Below, one piece after another: positions 7,358 through 15,337 of a DNA stretch of 64,000 bases. Numbering within the stretch: the stretch's first letter is position 1; every line of letters starts with the position of its first letter. Source of the DNA: Paenibacillus sp. HGH0039 (GTDB lineage Bacteria; Bacillota; Bacilli; Paenibacillales; NBRC-103111); NCBI RefSeq assembly GCF_000411255.1, contig NZ_KE150413.1:62001-126000 (forward strand), in the 5' to 3' direction. The notes under the pieces are model-generated. The model did no database searches. It was not told where the DNA came from and worked only from the letters and a program-made list of their open reading frames with translations. Made by a program: the position numbers and the translations under genes.

Positions 7358-9097
7358 ATGACTGAATCCAGGTATAGAAAACTCGCGGATTACCACCCTC
7401 TAACGTGGAGCCCTACGTCTCTTGTAGAAGTGATCAAAGGAGCCATTTTGATTGACCAAATAGAAGGGAAGGTCCTACTGCAGCTAAGGTTATGCAACAT
7501 TTCCGATAAAAATATCTCATCTGTTCATATTAAAGTGATGTGTTTTGATGAAACTGGTGAAGCAATTTCGGAAAACAATATAGTAGAGTTTGCTTTTCAA
7601 GATCTGAATATAGGCTCTGGAACTACCTTTGGTGAACAGAATCCTATTTTTTTGGGAGATCCGAGGGTACGCAAGGTAAATATTCTTTTTAGTAAGGTCA
7701 TGTTTACGGATGGAGAAATTAGAATCATTGAAGAGTCTGACGCTAAGGCGTATCCAAGCCAAATACTACTAGACGATTTAGGAAGAGAGCTTGTTACAGA
7801 ACTGGAAAGAATAGTTCCCGAAACGAATTCTTTTGAGAAAAAAGTCAAACCACAATTATATGCCGATGGTACCTGGACATGTTTATGTGGAAGGATTAAT
7901 GAGTATCAAAGGACAAATTGCGTACGATGTGGAAGGGCAATAGATTGGCAATTAAAAAAAGTGAATCATGAATTTTTGCAAAACTCCCTTAACGAGTATA
8001 AAGAAAAGTTACGTGAAGAGAGGAATGAGCAAGAGCGTTTACGGATAGAAGATGAAAAATTAAAGGCTGACAAAGAAAAACAGAATAAATTAGCAAATGT
8101 AAAAAAGCAACGAAGAATTGTTTGGATAGGCTCTCTAATTGTAGTGATTGGTATAATAGTATATATAGGTTATAAAATAGCCGAGCCTAGAATCCAATTT
8201 GCTATGGCCAATCAAAAGCTTGAAGAAGGAAATTATGAAGAGGCAAAAGAGCTTTTTAAAAACCTAGGGGATTTCAAGGAAGCGAAAAATATGGTTAGGG
8301 AGTCGGATTACCGCCAAGCACTGAATTTTAGAGAAACGGGTAAATTCACCGAATCCATTACAGCGTTCTATCAACTAGGCGATTATCGTGATAGTTTGGA
8401 ACAAGAGAAAGAGAGTCGGCTACAATTAGGGAATTCTTTCTTCGAAAATAAGGAATATGATAAGGCGGTAGCACAGTTCGACCCGATCAAAAATTACAAA
8501 GAAGCTACCGAAAAATACACGGAAAGTGTATATCAGCTCTCGCTTGTTCATCTTAAAAAAGAGAAATTTAACGAAGCGGCTGCCAATTTTGAAAAACTTG
8601 GAGACTACAAGGATAGTAAGAACCAACTGATTGAAAGTAAATATCAGATTGCCGCCAATATGAAAGGTAGCCGTAAAGAGCTTGAGCAAGCACGAGAAAT
8701 ATTCAAAGAATTGGGCAATTATAAGGATTCGGCCGCAAAAGCGGAAAACATGTCAACCGCACTTAAATGGCATGGAAGATGGTATAAAATCCGTTATGAC
8801 CAATGGGTTGGAGGAACGGTAGAATCTGATAAAACCTATGGTCCTTTCGGCAAAGAACCATTTTATGATTATATTGACATCGATTTTTATAACAATAAAA
8901 TGGTGGAATTTTCCGATATTGCTACTTTAAATTTTGATCTTGCAATCTCAGGAAATACACTAACGAGGGATTTTTACGGTAATAAAGATAAGTATGTTTT
9001 AAAGGGAAATAAGCTGGTGTTTGAAGAGCTTGGCCATGTCACGAAGTACAGAGTAACTTATGTAAGGGAAGACGTTAAAGATCAGGAGAAGCCTTAA
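7358..9097 (+). CDS. Zinc-ribbon, transmembrane, TPR-like repeat protein
   Basis: 579 residues starting at ATG 7358, six bases after AGGTG. Order: a beta-rich N-terminal domain (1-160); a zinc ribbon with CxC and CxxC (WTCLCGRIN, about 175-177; NCVRCGRA, about 188-191); a charged coiled coil (about 205-250); one transmembrane helix (about 254-273); then five or so 35-40-residue helical repeats with the LGDYKDS-type motif (about 280-465); and a C-terminal beta-rich domain of about 110 residues starting at WHGRWYKI. The N-terminal zinc part would be cytoplasmic and the repeats outside if the charges are read conventionally. Role unknown; a membrane sensor or envelope scaffold is plausible. Confidence 0.8.
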   Translation: MTESRYRKLADYHPLTWSPTSLVEVIKGAILIDQIEGKVLLQLRLCNISDKNISSVHIKVMCFDETGEAISENNIVEFAFQDLNIGSGTTFGEQNPIFLGDPRVRKVNILFSKVMFTDGEIRIIEESDAKAYPSQILLDDLGRELVTELERIVPETNSFEKKVKPQLYADGTWTCLCGRINEYQRTNCVRCGRAIDWQLKKVNHEFLQNSLNEYKEKLREERNEQERLRIEDEKLKADKEKQNKLANVKKQRRIVWIGSLIVVIGIIVYIGYKIAEPRIQFAMANQKLEEGNYEEAKELFKNLGDFKEAKNMVRESDYRQALNFRETGKFTESITAFYQLGDYRDSLEQEKESRLQLGNSFFENKEYDKAVAQFDPIKNYKEATEKYTESVYQLSLVHLKKEKFNEAAANFEKLGDYKDSKNQLIESKYQIAANMKGSRKELEQAREIFKELGNYKDSAAKAENMSTALKWHGRWYKIRYDQWVGGTVESDKTYGPFGKEPFYDYIDIDFYNNKMVEFSDIATLNFDLAISGNTLTRDFYGNKDKYVLKGNKLVFEELGHVTKYRVTYVREDVKDQEKP

Positions 9098-9183
9098 GTT
9101 GTTCGCAGATAAAGTAAAGGCGGATTGTTCGGCCCTGATTTTTCTCCAACCTCATGATGAAGCAGCAACGAAATATCTAAAAG

Positions 9184-9211
9184 ACCAGTGAGTAACTCTG
9201 CTGGTTTTTTT
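9184..9211 (+). terminator. Rho-independent terminator
   Basis: ACCAG (9184-9188) pairs with CTGGT (9201-9205), followed by a run of T residues. It separates the zinc-ribbon protein unit from the MerR promoter. Confidence 0.6.
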
Positions 9212-9240
9212 GTATGTTCAATTTTTAATAGATAGCTCCC

Positions 9241-9272
9241 TTGACTCTCTCCTATACTGGAGACTGTATAAT
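9241..9272 (+). promoter_or_regulatory. MerR-type promoter with 20-bp spacer
   Basis: TTGACT (9241-9246) and TATAAT (9267-9272) are separated by 20 bp instead of 17. The spacer contains the near-perfect dyad CTCTCC-TATACT-GGAGAC. An over-long spacer with a central dyad is the hallmark of promoters activated by MerR-family proteins through DNA untwisting. Confidence 0.8.
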
Positions 9273-9294
9273 TATGGGGTAGGGAGGGACATAG

Positions 9295-10059
9295 ATGTAC
9301 AGTATCGGAGAGTTGTCCAAGAAGACGAACATATCGATAAGAACGCTGAGATATTACGATGAAATCGGGCTGCTAAAGCCAGCAAAGGTAGCGGATTCGG
9401 GCTACCGGTACTATTCCGGCAGGGAAATTAAGCTGCTCCAGCATATTGCGGCGATGAAGGAGCTGGGTTTTACGCTGGCCTCGATCAAAAAAATGCTCTC
9501 TTCCGAGGAAGAGACAAGCGAGATTAATTGGAGAGCTTATCTGGATTTTGAACTGGCCGCGGTTGCGGAAGAGAGAAGGCGGCTGGATGAGATGGAAAAA
9601 CTGCTCCAGATCACACGGCACGCGTTCGAGATGAAGGGAGATGTCGAGTCGGAGGACATTTTTCTATTCATCCGGTCTCTAAGCTCTCCATCCGAGGGCC
9701 GGGAAACGTTCCTGGCTCAACATTTTACGGAAAAGGAGATCCGGATCATTGAAAGTTTACCGGACCTGAGTGCAGACGATCCGCGGAATATGGCGTGGGC
9801 TAAATTGATCCGGGAGGTCAAGGAGCATCTGCATGAGCCTCCGTCTGCGGCCGTTTCTCAAAAGCTTGCGGCTCGGATCGTAGAAATTTCGATGGATTGG
9901 TTTCAGCAGGATGAGCAGCTCATCGAAAAATATTGGGCATTAATCCGTCCCGAAGAAGGTGAAGAAGCGAAGGTGTACGGAATGGAAGCCGACGTGATGG
10001 ATTATATCGACCGGATTGTCGACTGGCATTTACAGCATTTGGAGGAGGGGCAGTCGTAG
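9295..10059 (+). CDS. MerR-family transcriptional regulator
   Basis: 254 residues. The N-terminal winged helix (1-70) is classical: YSIGELSKKTNISIRTLRYY, then DEIGLLKPAKVADSGYRYY. A long dimerisation helix follows, then an effector domain of about 150 residues resembling the drug-binding domains of multidrug regulators. AGGGAGGG precedes the ATG. The gene sits directly upstream of two SMR transporter genes (the next start is two bases after its stop), so it most likely activates the whole operon from the 20-bp-spacer promoter when a cationic drug or guanidine-like compound binds. The ligand is not deducible. Confidence 0.93.
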   Translation: MYSIGELSKKTNISIRTLRYYDEIGLLKPAKVADSGYRYYSGREIKLLQHIAAMKELGFTLASIKKMLSSEEETSEINWRAYLDFELAAVAEERRRLDEMEKLLQITRHAFEMKGDVESEDIFLFIRSLSSPSEGRETFLAQHFTEKEIRIIESLPDLSADDPRNMAWAKLIREVKEHLHEPPSAAVSQKLAARIVEISMDWFQQDEQLIEKYWALIRPEEGEEAKVYGMEADVMDYIDRIVDWHLQHLEEGQS

Positions 10060-10060
10060 A

Positions 10061-10411
10061 ATGGGAGCCAAATCGGAAGTGCGGATGAGTGAGGCCAGAG
10101 CATGGACCTATGTGATTCTGGGGGGACTGCTGGAGATTGTGTGGGCAAGCGGATTCAAATATGAGGCTATCCCGGGTATTGTCGTGCTTATCGCCCTGTT
10201 GACGAGCTTCGATTTAATCATTAGAGCAGCCAAGGTTTTACCGGTGGGGACGGTTTATGCCGTGTTTGCAGGTATGGGGACGCTCGGGACTACGATTGTG
10301 GAAATCGTCATGTCCGGAGGGGCTGTCAGCATGGTACGGATTGTTTTTATACTTCTTCTGCTGACGTGTATCGTCGGTTTGAAATTGTCGGGTAAAGGAA
10401 GTGAGGCGTGA
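10061..10411 (+). CDS. SMR-family efflux subunit 1
   Basis: 116 residues, four predicted transmembrane helices. The membrane-embedded glutamate of the SMR family is in LGGLLEIVWASGFKYE, and the GTVYAVFAGMGTLGTT signature follows in helix 3. ATG 10061 is chosen because it lies about ten bases after GGAGGAGGGG and two bases after the MerR stop. It overlaps or abuts the next SMR gene; paired SMR genes usually form heterodimers such as YkkCD or EbrAB. There is no guanidine riboswitch upstream, and regulation appears to be by MerR. Confidence 0.92.
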   Translation: MGAKSEVRMSEARAWTYVILGGLLEIVWASGFKYEAIPGIVVLIALLTSFDLIIRAAKVLPVGTVYAVFAGMGTLGTTIVEIVMSGGAVSMVRIVFILLLLTCIVGLKLSGKGSEA

Positions 10412-10725
10412 TGGATTGGCTGCTGCTCATTTCGGCGGGCCTGCTGGAAGTGATCGGGGTGATCGGGATTAAACGGGTCGCCCAAAAGAACAATGTCACC
10501 AACAACATTATCCTTATCGGGGGATTTCTCGTAAGCTTCCAACTGCTTGTCCGGGCAATGGAAACGATCCCTCTGGCGACGGCTTACGCGGTGTGGACGG
10601 GAATCGGAACGGTCGGGGCCGCCGTAGTGGGGATGTTATTTTTCAAGGAACCGAGAGGCTGGATACGGATCGGTTGTATTATCGGCGTTATATTCTCTGT
10701 CGGCGGGTTGAAATTGGCCGGTTAA
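10411..10725 (+). CDS. SMR-family efflux subunit 2
   Basis: 104 residues from ATG 10411 (GTG 10408 is also possible), four transmembrane helices. The conserved glutamate is in SAGLLEVIGVIGIKR and the family motif LATAYAVWTGIGTVGAA is present. Its start overlaps the stop of subunit 1, so equal synthesis is expected. The two chains are distinct in sequence, as in dual-topology pairs that evolved into heterodimers. Drug or guanidinium export is inferred from family membership. Confidence 0.92.
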   Translation: MDWLLLISAGLLEVIGVIGIKRVAQKNNVTNNIILIGGFLVSFQLLVRAMETIPLATAYAVWTGIGTVGAAVVGMLFFKEPRGWIRIGCIIGVIFSVGGLKLAG

Positions 10726-10733
10726 ATGAGTAG

Positions 10734-10761
10734 AGGAGCTGCGGCGGCAGCTCCTTTTTTT
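10734..10761 (+). terminator. Rho-independent terminator of the MerR/SMR operon
   Basis: AGGAGCTGC (10734-10742) pairs perfectly with GCAGCTCCT (10747-10755) across a GGCG loop, followed by seven T residues. Confidence 0.85.
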
Positions 10762-10779
10762 GTTTTCTTCACAAGGCGG

Positions 10780-11136
10780 TCATAGTTGATCGGTGTAAAA
10801 TTGAGGTGCCGTTTGCTGCCCGGGGTATGTGTAGTGAGAAGCTCCTGTGTAAGATAGGGTTGATTGTCCAGGGAAATACGGGTTAGCTGTTCCTTGATTA
10901 TGTTCGCGGAAAAAGAAAGGACTAAAGAAGGGGGTTCCAAAGCCTCCAAACCCAAACGGACTACCAAATCCCCCGAACCCAAACGGAGTTCCAAATCCTC
11001 CAAATCCTCCAAATCCGAACGGACTTCCAAACCCGAACGGGCCTCCAAAACCTCCGTGCCCAAAACCTCCGTGCCCAAAGCCGCCGTGCCCGAAACCACC
11101 GGGTCCAAAGCCTCCGAATCCTCCGTGAAAACTCAT
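10780..11136 (-). CDS. Glycine/phenylalanine-rich repeat protein
   Basis: 118 residues. The first 75 or so are made of repeats such as GGFGHGGFGHGG and PFGFGGFG; the last 40 are ordinary sequence rich in Q, Y and T. The ATG (complement of 11134-11136) follows a strong GGGAGG site, so this frame is the real one rather than the overlapping frames. There is no signal peptide. GF-rich, His-containing repeats recall small spore-coat or surface proteins of Bacillales; that role is a guess. Internal nucleotide repeats make copy-number variation likely. Confidence 0.7.
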   Translation of the reverse strand: MSFHGGFGGFGPGGFGHGGFGHGGFGHGGFGGPFGFGSPFGFGGFGGFGTPFGFGGFGSPFGFGGFGTPFFSPFFFREHNQGTANPYFPGQSTLSYTGASHYTYPGQQTAPQFYTDQL

Positions 11137-11333
11137 ATGTGCTGCCTCCCTGTCTAATGGTGTAGGTATTTGACCTTGGTATTGTATGGGCTTCTGTCAT
11201 AACTGGTGCTTAGACGGATGTAAAATAGGCTTTGCCAAATTCCGATGAGCTTAGGTAAACCTCCATTCATGTGGTATACTTAAACAATAAGTCAAGAAAT
11301 GTACTGGCTAAGATTAGGAAGGTTGCCGTCCCT

Positions 11334-11558
11334 ATGCAAGCATTCCAGGATTGGAATCAAAAGGTAAAAAAGACGTTCAATGCGACGAGTAACGAGGTTG
11401 TTTTGACGGTCACGGAAGCGGGAAATTTACTGGGGCTGTCCAAAGATCAGATGAAGACTTATGTAGATAAAAGCACGCTGACCAAGGTGCCGATCATGAG
11501 AAGCGTTCATAGGTACCTTTTATTGAAAAAGGAAATAGACGAGCTGCTAGAGCGGTAA
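11334..11558 (+). CDS. Small helix-turn-helix (excisionase-like) protein
   Basis: About 74 residues from ATG 11334, ten bases after AGGAAGG. The stretch VLTVTEAGNLLGLSKDQMKTY looks like a MerR/excisionase-type winged-helix start, followed by the wing-like HRYLLLKKEIDELLER. A longer form from an upstream codon is possible. It is monocistronic, with its own terminator directly after the stop. Target unknown. Confidence 0.65.
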   Translation: MQAFQDWNQKVKKTFNATSNEVVLTVTEAGNLLGLSKDQMKTYVDKSTLTKVPIMRSVHRYLLLKKEIDELLER

Positions 11559-11583
11559 AAAACACCTGGATAGGTGTTTTTTT
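11557..11583 (+). terminator. Rho-independent terminator
   Basis: AAAAAACACCT and AGGTGTTTTTT form a perfect stem with a four-base GGAT loop, overlapping the stop codon of the small helix-turn-helix gene. The A/T flanks make it bidirectional. Confidence 0.85.
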
Positions 11584-11652
11584 ATTAGCTGCACCTGCGG
11601 ATGGGGAACATTAGCCCGGATAGACTTATTCATACGGAGGAGGCCGGATTGA

Positions 11653-12330
11653 ATGAACGATTGTCGTGCCGGAAAGGAAACGGCGGAGCGTACGCTTCCG
11701 CAAAACAATCTGCAAACGGCAACGCTCGGAATGGGTTGTTTCTGGAGCCCGGATGCCTTGTTCGGCCATTTGCCCGGTGTAATCCGCACCAGGACAGGCT
11801 ATGCCGGAGGAAGGACCGAACAGCCGACTTATCGCGAAATGGGAGACCATTCGGAGACGGTAGAGCTGGAGTTTGACCCGGCGGTGATTACGTTTGAGGA
11901 TATTCTGGACGTGTTTTGGGACAACCACAATCCCGTCAACATTAACGGGTATAAAGGGCGGCAGTATTTGTCGCTGATTTTGTATCATAACAGGGAGCAG
12001 CAGGAGGCCATACAAGCGGTGATTTCCCGGCGTAAGAAGCAGGGAAGCACGGAAAGGGAGACGGAAGCGGCTCCCTATTCGGTTTTTTATCCGGCTGAAG
12101 AACGGCACCAGAAATATTATTTGAAAAGATTTCCCGATGCCGTCGACAAACTCGGCACATTGTATCCTTCTCACCGCGAGCTGGTGAATTCGACTTTGGC
12201 GGCGAGGCTGAACGGACTGGCCAAAGGCTACACGAGCCTGGAGCGGGTTGCCGGAGAGATCAAGCAGTGGCCGATGGAACCGGAGGCCCGGGAGAAGGTT
12301 CTCGATCTGATCCGGCGGATCCGGTGGTAG
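11653..12330 (+). CDS. msrA: Peptide methionine-S-sulfoxide reductase MsrA
   Basis: 225 residues. It has the MsrA signature with the catalytic cysteine in LGMGCFWSPDALF (Cys29), then GVIRTRTGYAGG, the GDHSETVELEFDP block and FWDNHNPVN. It reduces the S-epimer of methionine sulfoxide in oxidised proteins. The ATG is nine bases after GGAGGAGG. About 45 residues at the C-terminus (LGTLYPSHRE onward) extend beyond the core fold. There is no signal peptide, so it is cytoplasmic. No msrB is adjacent. Confidence 0.93.
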   Translation: MNDCRAGKETAERTLPQNNLQTATLGMGCFWSPDALFGHLPGVIRTRTGYAGGRTEQPTYREMGDHSETVELEFDPAVITFEDILDVFWDNHNPVNINGYKGRQYLSLILYHNREQQEAIQAVISRRKKQGSTERETEAAPYSVFYPAEERHQKYYLKRFPDAVDKLGTLYPSHRELVNSTLAARLNGLAKGYTSLERVAGEIKQWPMEPEAREKVLDLIRRIRW

Positions 12331-12453
12331 GCAGCTTTCGGGGCAAGCCCAGGCAGGCATAGTGCCGGGCTCGGCAGGATGCCGATGGTTTACGAGGAAC
12401 ATCTGATTCTTGCAGCATCCGCCGTATGGAGAGACGCTGAAGCATTCCTGTTG

Positions 12454-13311
12454 TCAACTGTCTGCGCCTGAAGGCTTAACGGCCTGGATGACCGCCGAGA
12501 CAATGTACCGGTCAATCGCCGCGCCTGGAACCCAGTCTTTAATAAAAGCTTTGGACTGATCTTTCGGCTCGATTGAAATACCGGTAAAGCCGCTGTTTTG
12601 CAGCAGACGCTCCAAATCGGCGATGGAAGAAGCGCCGGAAATACAGCCGGAGTAGAGATCGTTTATGTCGTTTCTGATCTCCTCCGGAAGCTCGGCCGTG
12701 GTGACAATATCGGAAATGGCGAGTCTGCCTCCCGGCTTAAGGACGCGGAAAGCTTCATGGAATACCTGCTGTTTATCCGGCGAGAGGTTGATGACACAAT
12801 TGGAGATAATCACATCGACAGAGCTGTCGCGGACAGGCAAGTGCTCAATTTCTCCGAGCCGGAAGCCGGTGTTGGAGAAATTGCCCTTCTCCGCGTTGCG
12901 GCGCGCACGGGTGACCATCTCGGGAGTCATGTCGACTCCGATGACTCTGCCGGCGGCACCTACCTGCCGGGAGGCCAGGAAGCAGTCGAATCCGCCGCCG
13001 CTGCCCAAATCCAGCACGGTTTCGCCGGGCTTCAGAGCCGCCATGGCTTGAGGATTGCCGCATCCCAGACCCAGATTGGCACCCTCGGGCACGGCGGTCA
13101 GTTCCTCTCCGGAATAGCCCAGCCTGGCCGAGATGGCATCGAAATCGGCGGGGGTATCACAGCAGCTTTCCGTCTGGTTTTCTGCCTGGCTTTCCGCGGG
13201 CGCACCGGGAGAGCAGCAGGAGGTCAACGGGATGGATTTGACGGCTACTTCTTTGTATTTGCTGCGTACATTGTGACGAATCAGATCGTGGTCGCGTTTT
13301 TCTTTTGTCAT
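12454..13311 (-). CDS. arsM: Arsenite S-adenosylmethionine methyltransferase ArsM
   Basis: 285 residues from the ATG complementary to 13309-13311, seven bases after AGGAGTG. The class I SAM-binding motif VLDLGSGGGFDCFLA is present. The cysteines expected for As(III) binding and catalysis are visible: an N-terminal LTSCCSP and ESCCD, SNCVINLS in the middle, and YSGCISGA further on. It methylates arsenite to mono- and dimethylated forms. It faces away from arsB and follows the MarR gene in the same direction. A TTGCA-N3-TGCAA operator at 13352-13364 lies between marR and arsM, suggesting its own repressible promoter. Confidence 0.93.
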   Translation of the reverse strand: MTKEKRDHDLIRHNVRSKYKEVAVKSIPLTSCCSPGAPAESQAENQTESCCDTPADFDAISARLGYSGEELTAVPEGANLGLGCGNPQAMAALKPGETVLDLGSGGGFDCFLASRQVGAAGRVIGVDMTPEMVTRARRNAEKGNFSNTGFRLGEIEHLPVRDSSVDVIISNCVINLSPDKQQVFHEAFRVLKPGGRLAISDIVTTAELPEEIRNDINDLYSGCISGASSIADLERLLQNSGFTGISIEPKDQSKAFIKDWVPGAAIDRYIVSAVIQAVKPSGADS

Positions 13312-13351
13312 TATAATCACTCCTGAATAAATGAATAGTCTGTTGATATAC

Positions 13352-13364
13352 TTGCAAAATGCAA
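13352..13364 (-). promoter_or_regulatory. Candidate MarR operator upstream of arsM
   Basis: TTGCA-AAA-TGCAA is a perfect inverted repeat within ATACTTGCAAAATGCAACTA. The same element, with the same ATATACTTGCA flank, occurs upstream of the regulator gene at 13868-13880. Shared sites upstream of a regulator and its neighbour indicate a common repressor. Confidence 0.75.
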
Positions 13365-13381
13365 CTATTTGTTGGAAAAGC

Positions 13382-13831
13382 TTACCCCGAAACCGGGGTA
13401 CAGCAGCGGCTTGATTTCCCCATTGCGTCGTTAAACAGCTTAATGGAGCGGATCAGCGTTTCCTTTTCAAATTCACTCATATAAGAAAAAATTTCTTCGA
13501 GGTAATCGTTCATCTGGGTATCGATCGCGGTCGCGACGAATTTTCCTTCCGTGGTCAAAGAGAGCGTGTGGATACGCCGGTCGACAGGATCGGGTGTTTT
13601 CTGAACGAGTTTCATTTTGATCAGAGACTGCACCTGCCGGCTGAATGTTGTGATGTCGGTTCCGAGTATTTCGGCTACCTCTTGCATGGAAGGCTTGTGC
13701 CGGCGGTCGATTTCATAAAGAATGTGGCTTTGGACGAGGGAAATATCGCATCCGCCGACTGTGCAGCAGTTTTTGTTCAGCAGCCCGAAACGCCGGGTCA
13801 TCCTTTGAAAAAGCTCCCGTTCATCCTGCAA
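13382..13831 (-). CDS. Cysteine-rich MarR-family regulator, probable arsenic sensor
   Basis: 149 residues from a TTG start (complement of 13829-13831) placed eight bases after AGGAGG; a GTG at 13840 lies against the ribosome site and is less likely. The winged helix has the MarR pattern MQEVAEILGTDITTFSRQVQ and DPVDRRIHTLSLT. Unusual cysteines occur at the N-terminus (NKNCCTVGGCD, Cys22, 23 and 28) and near the C-terminus (RCCTPVSG, Cys143 and 144). Placement between arsM and arsB suggests As(III)-responsive repression through these thiols; that is inference. Its promoter and operator are at 13852-13880. Confidence 0.88.
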   Translation of the reverse strand: MQDERELFQRMTRRFGLLNKNCCTVGGCDISLVQSHILYEIDRRHKPSMQEVAEILGTDITTFSRQVQSLIKMKLVQKTPDPVDRRIHTLSLTTEGKFVATAIDTQMNDYLEEIFSYMSEFEKETLIRSIKLFNDAMGKSSRCCTPVSG

Positions 13832-13851
13832 AGGAATCACCTCCTGAATCT

Positions 13852-13880
13852 GTTATACAATGAATTATTGCAAGTTGCAA
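13852..13880 (-). promoter_or_regulatory. Promoter and operator of the MarR gene
   Basis: On the minus strand TTGCAA (complement of 13875-13880) and TATAAC (complement of 13852-13857) are 17 bp apart. The -35 lies inside TTGCA-N3-TGCAA (13868-13880), the same element as that upstream of arsM, so the site is well placed for autorepression. Confidence 0.75.
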
Positions 13881-13906
13881 GTATATTTGAAATCAAGAAA
13901 AAGAGG

Positions 13907-13935
13907 TTGTATATATAAGTATATGGTTATATAAT
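13907..13935 (+). promoter_or_regulatory. Sigma-A promoter for arsB
   Basis: TTGTAT (13907-13912) and TATAAT (13930-13935) with a 17-bp spacer, pointing at arsB. The shared operator at 13868-13880 lies about 27 bases upstream of the -35, so one regulator site could influence both divergent promoters. Confidence 0.6.
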
Positions 13936-14038
13936 AATGTCGGCTCGAAATTGTTTTAGGATATTCCGGATTACAGGGCTCTTATAATGAATAATTATTG
14001 GTAACCGTGAACGAAGCGTTAAATTGGAGGTTGGATCG

Positions 14039-15337
14039 GTGATTACTGTAGTGTGGGCGTGTCTCATTTTTTTGATTACGTTGACGCTGATTATTTGGCA
14101 GCCCCGAAATTTGTCTATCGGTTGGTCAGCGTGCGGGGGAGCGGCGGCAACTCTTCTTGTGGGTGTGGTCACCTTTCAGGATGTGTGGGATGTCACGAAT
14201 ATCGTCTGGAACGCAACGCTGACATTCGTGGCGATTATTCTGATCTCGCTGATTCTGGACCGGATCGGCTTTTTTGAGTGGGCGGCGCTGCATATGGCCA
14301 AAGCGGCCAAAGGCAGCGGTCTTCGCATGTTTATATATGTATCGGTGCTCGGAGCGTTTGTCTCGGCGCTTTTTGCCAATGACGGAGCCGCTTTGATTTT
14401 GACTCCGATTGTGCTGGCCATGGTGCGGGCGCTGCGTTTCGACGAGAAGAAAGTGTTCCCTTTCATTATCGCAGGCGGTTTTATTGCGGACACGACGTCG
14501 CTGCCGCTGGTCGTCAGTAATCTGGTGAATATCGTTTCGGCAGACTATTTCGGGATTAGTTTCATGGAATACGCCGGGCGGATGATCGTGCCGAATGTAT
14601 TTTCGCTGGCTGCCAGCATTCTGGTGCTGTATCTTTTCTTCCGGAAAAGTATTCCCCGGCATTTTGACGCGGAGCAGGTGAAAAAACCGGCGGATGCGCT
14701 TAAAGATCCCGCCATGTTCCGATTGTCGTGGGCGGTGCTGGGAGTTCTGCTGGCCGGGTATTTCGTCAGCGGGTTTCTGAACATTCCCGTGTCGGTTATC
14801 GCCGGCGCTATTGCTGTTTTCTTCCTGTTGATGGCGCGTAAAAGCTCTGCCGTTCCGGTCCGGGAAGTGGTGAAAGGCGCTCCGTGGGCGATCGTCTTTT
14901 TTTCCGTCGGGATGTATGTGGTCGTATACGGGCTGCGCAATGCAGGCTTAACGGATCTGCTGGCCGGTGTTATTCAGGCGGCGGCTGACCAGGGGATGTT
15001 CGCGGCGACGATGGGGATGGGTTTTCTTGCCGCTTTGATATCGTCGCTCATGAACAACCTGCCTACCGTCATGATTGACGCCCTCGCCATTGATGCAACC
15101 AGCTCGGCGGGCGCCGCCAAAGAAGCGTTGATCTATGCGAATGTGATCGGCTCCGACCTGGGACCCAAAATTACCCCTATCGGTTCCCTGGCGACGCTGC
15201 TCTGGCTTCATGTCCTGAATTCCAAAGGACTGAAGATCTCCTGGGGCACTTATTTTAAAACGGGGATTCTTCTTACCGTTCCTACGTTGTTTATTACCCT
15301 GCTGGGCCTGTACTTCTGGTTAAGGATTCTGGCGTGA
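14039..15337 (+). CDS. arsB: Arsenite efflux permease ArsB
   Basis: 432 residues with 11-12 hydrophobic segments of the ArsB type in the ion transporter superfamily. Characteristic stretches are [45 protein letters not shown] and [23 protein letters not shown] 14039 is chosen because it is eight bases after GGAGG. It exports arsenite or antimonite, alone by membrane potential or with ArsA; no arsA is nearby. A remnant of arsC follows immediately, as expected for an ancestral arsB-arsC order. Confidence 0.94.
   Translation: MITVVWACLIFLITLTLIIWQPRNLSIGWSACGGAAATLLVGVVTFQDVWDVTNIVWNATLTFVAIILISLILDRIGFFEWAALHMAKAAKGSGLRMFIYVSVLGAFVSALFANDGAALILTPIVLAMVRALRFDEKKVFPFIIAGGFIADTTSLPLVVSNLVNIVSADYFGISFMEYAGRMIVPNVFSLAASILVLYLFFRKSIPRHFDAEQVKKPADALKDPAMFRLSWAVLGVLLAGYFVSGFLNIPVSVIAGAIAVFFLLMARKSSAVPVREVVKGAPWAIVFFSVGMYVVVYGLRNAGLTDLLAGVIQAAADQGMFAATMGMGFLAALISSLMNNLPTVMIDALAIDATSSAGAAKEALIYANVIGSDLGPKITPIGSLATLLWLHVLNSKGLKISWGTYFKTGILLTVPTLFITLLGLYFWLRILA

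Noticed and set aside
10722-11157. Alternative frames over the GF-rich gene (one LEV-rich on minus, one KTSVPK-rich on plus)
   Set aside because: The GF frame has a strong ribosome site and a non-repetitive tail; the other two are repeat artefacts.
14053-14277. Small ORFs overlapping arsB
   Set aside because: Frame shadows of arsB without start signals.
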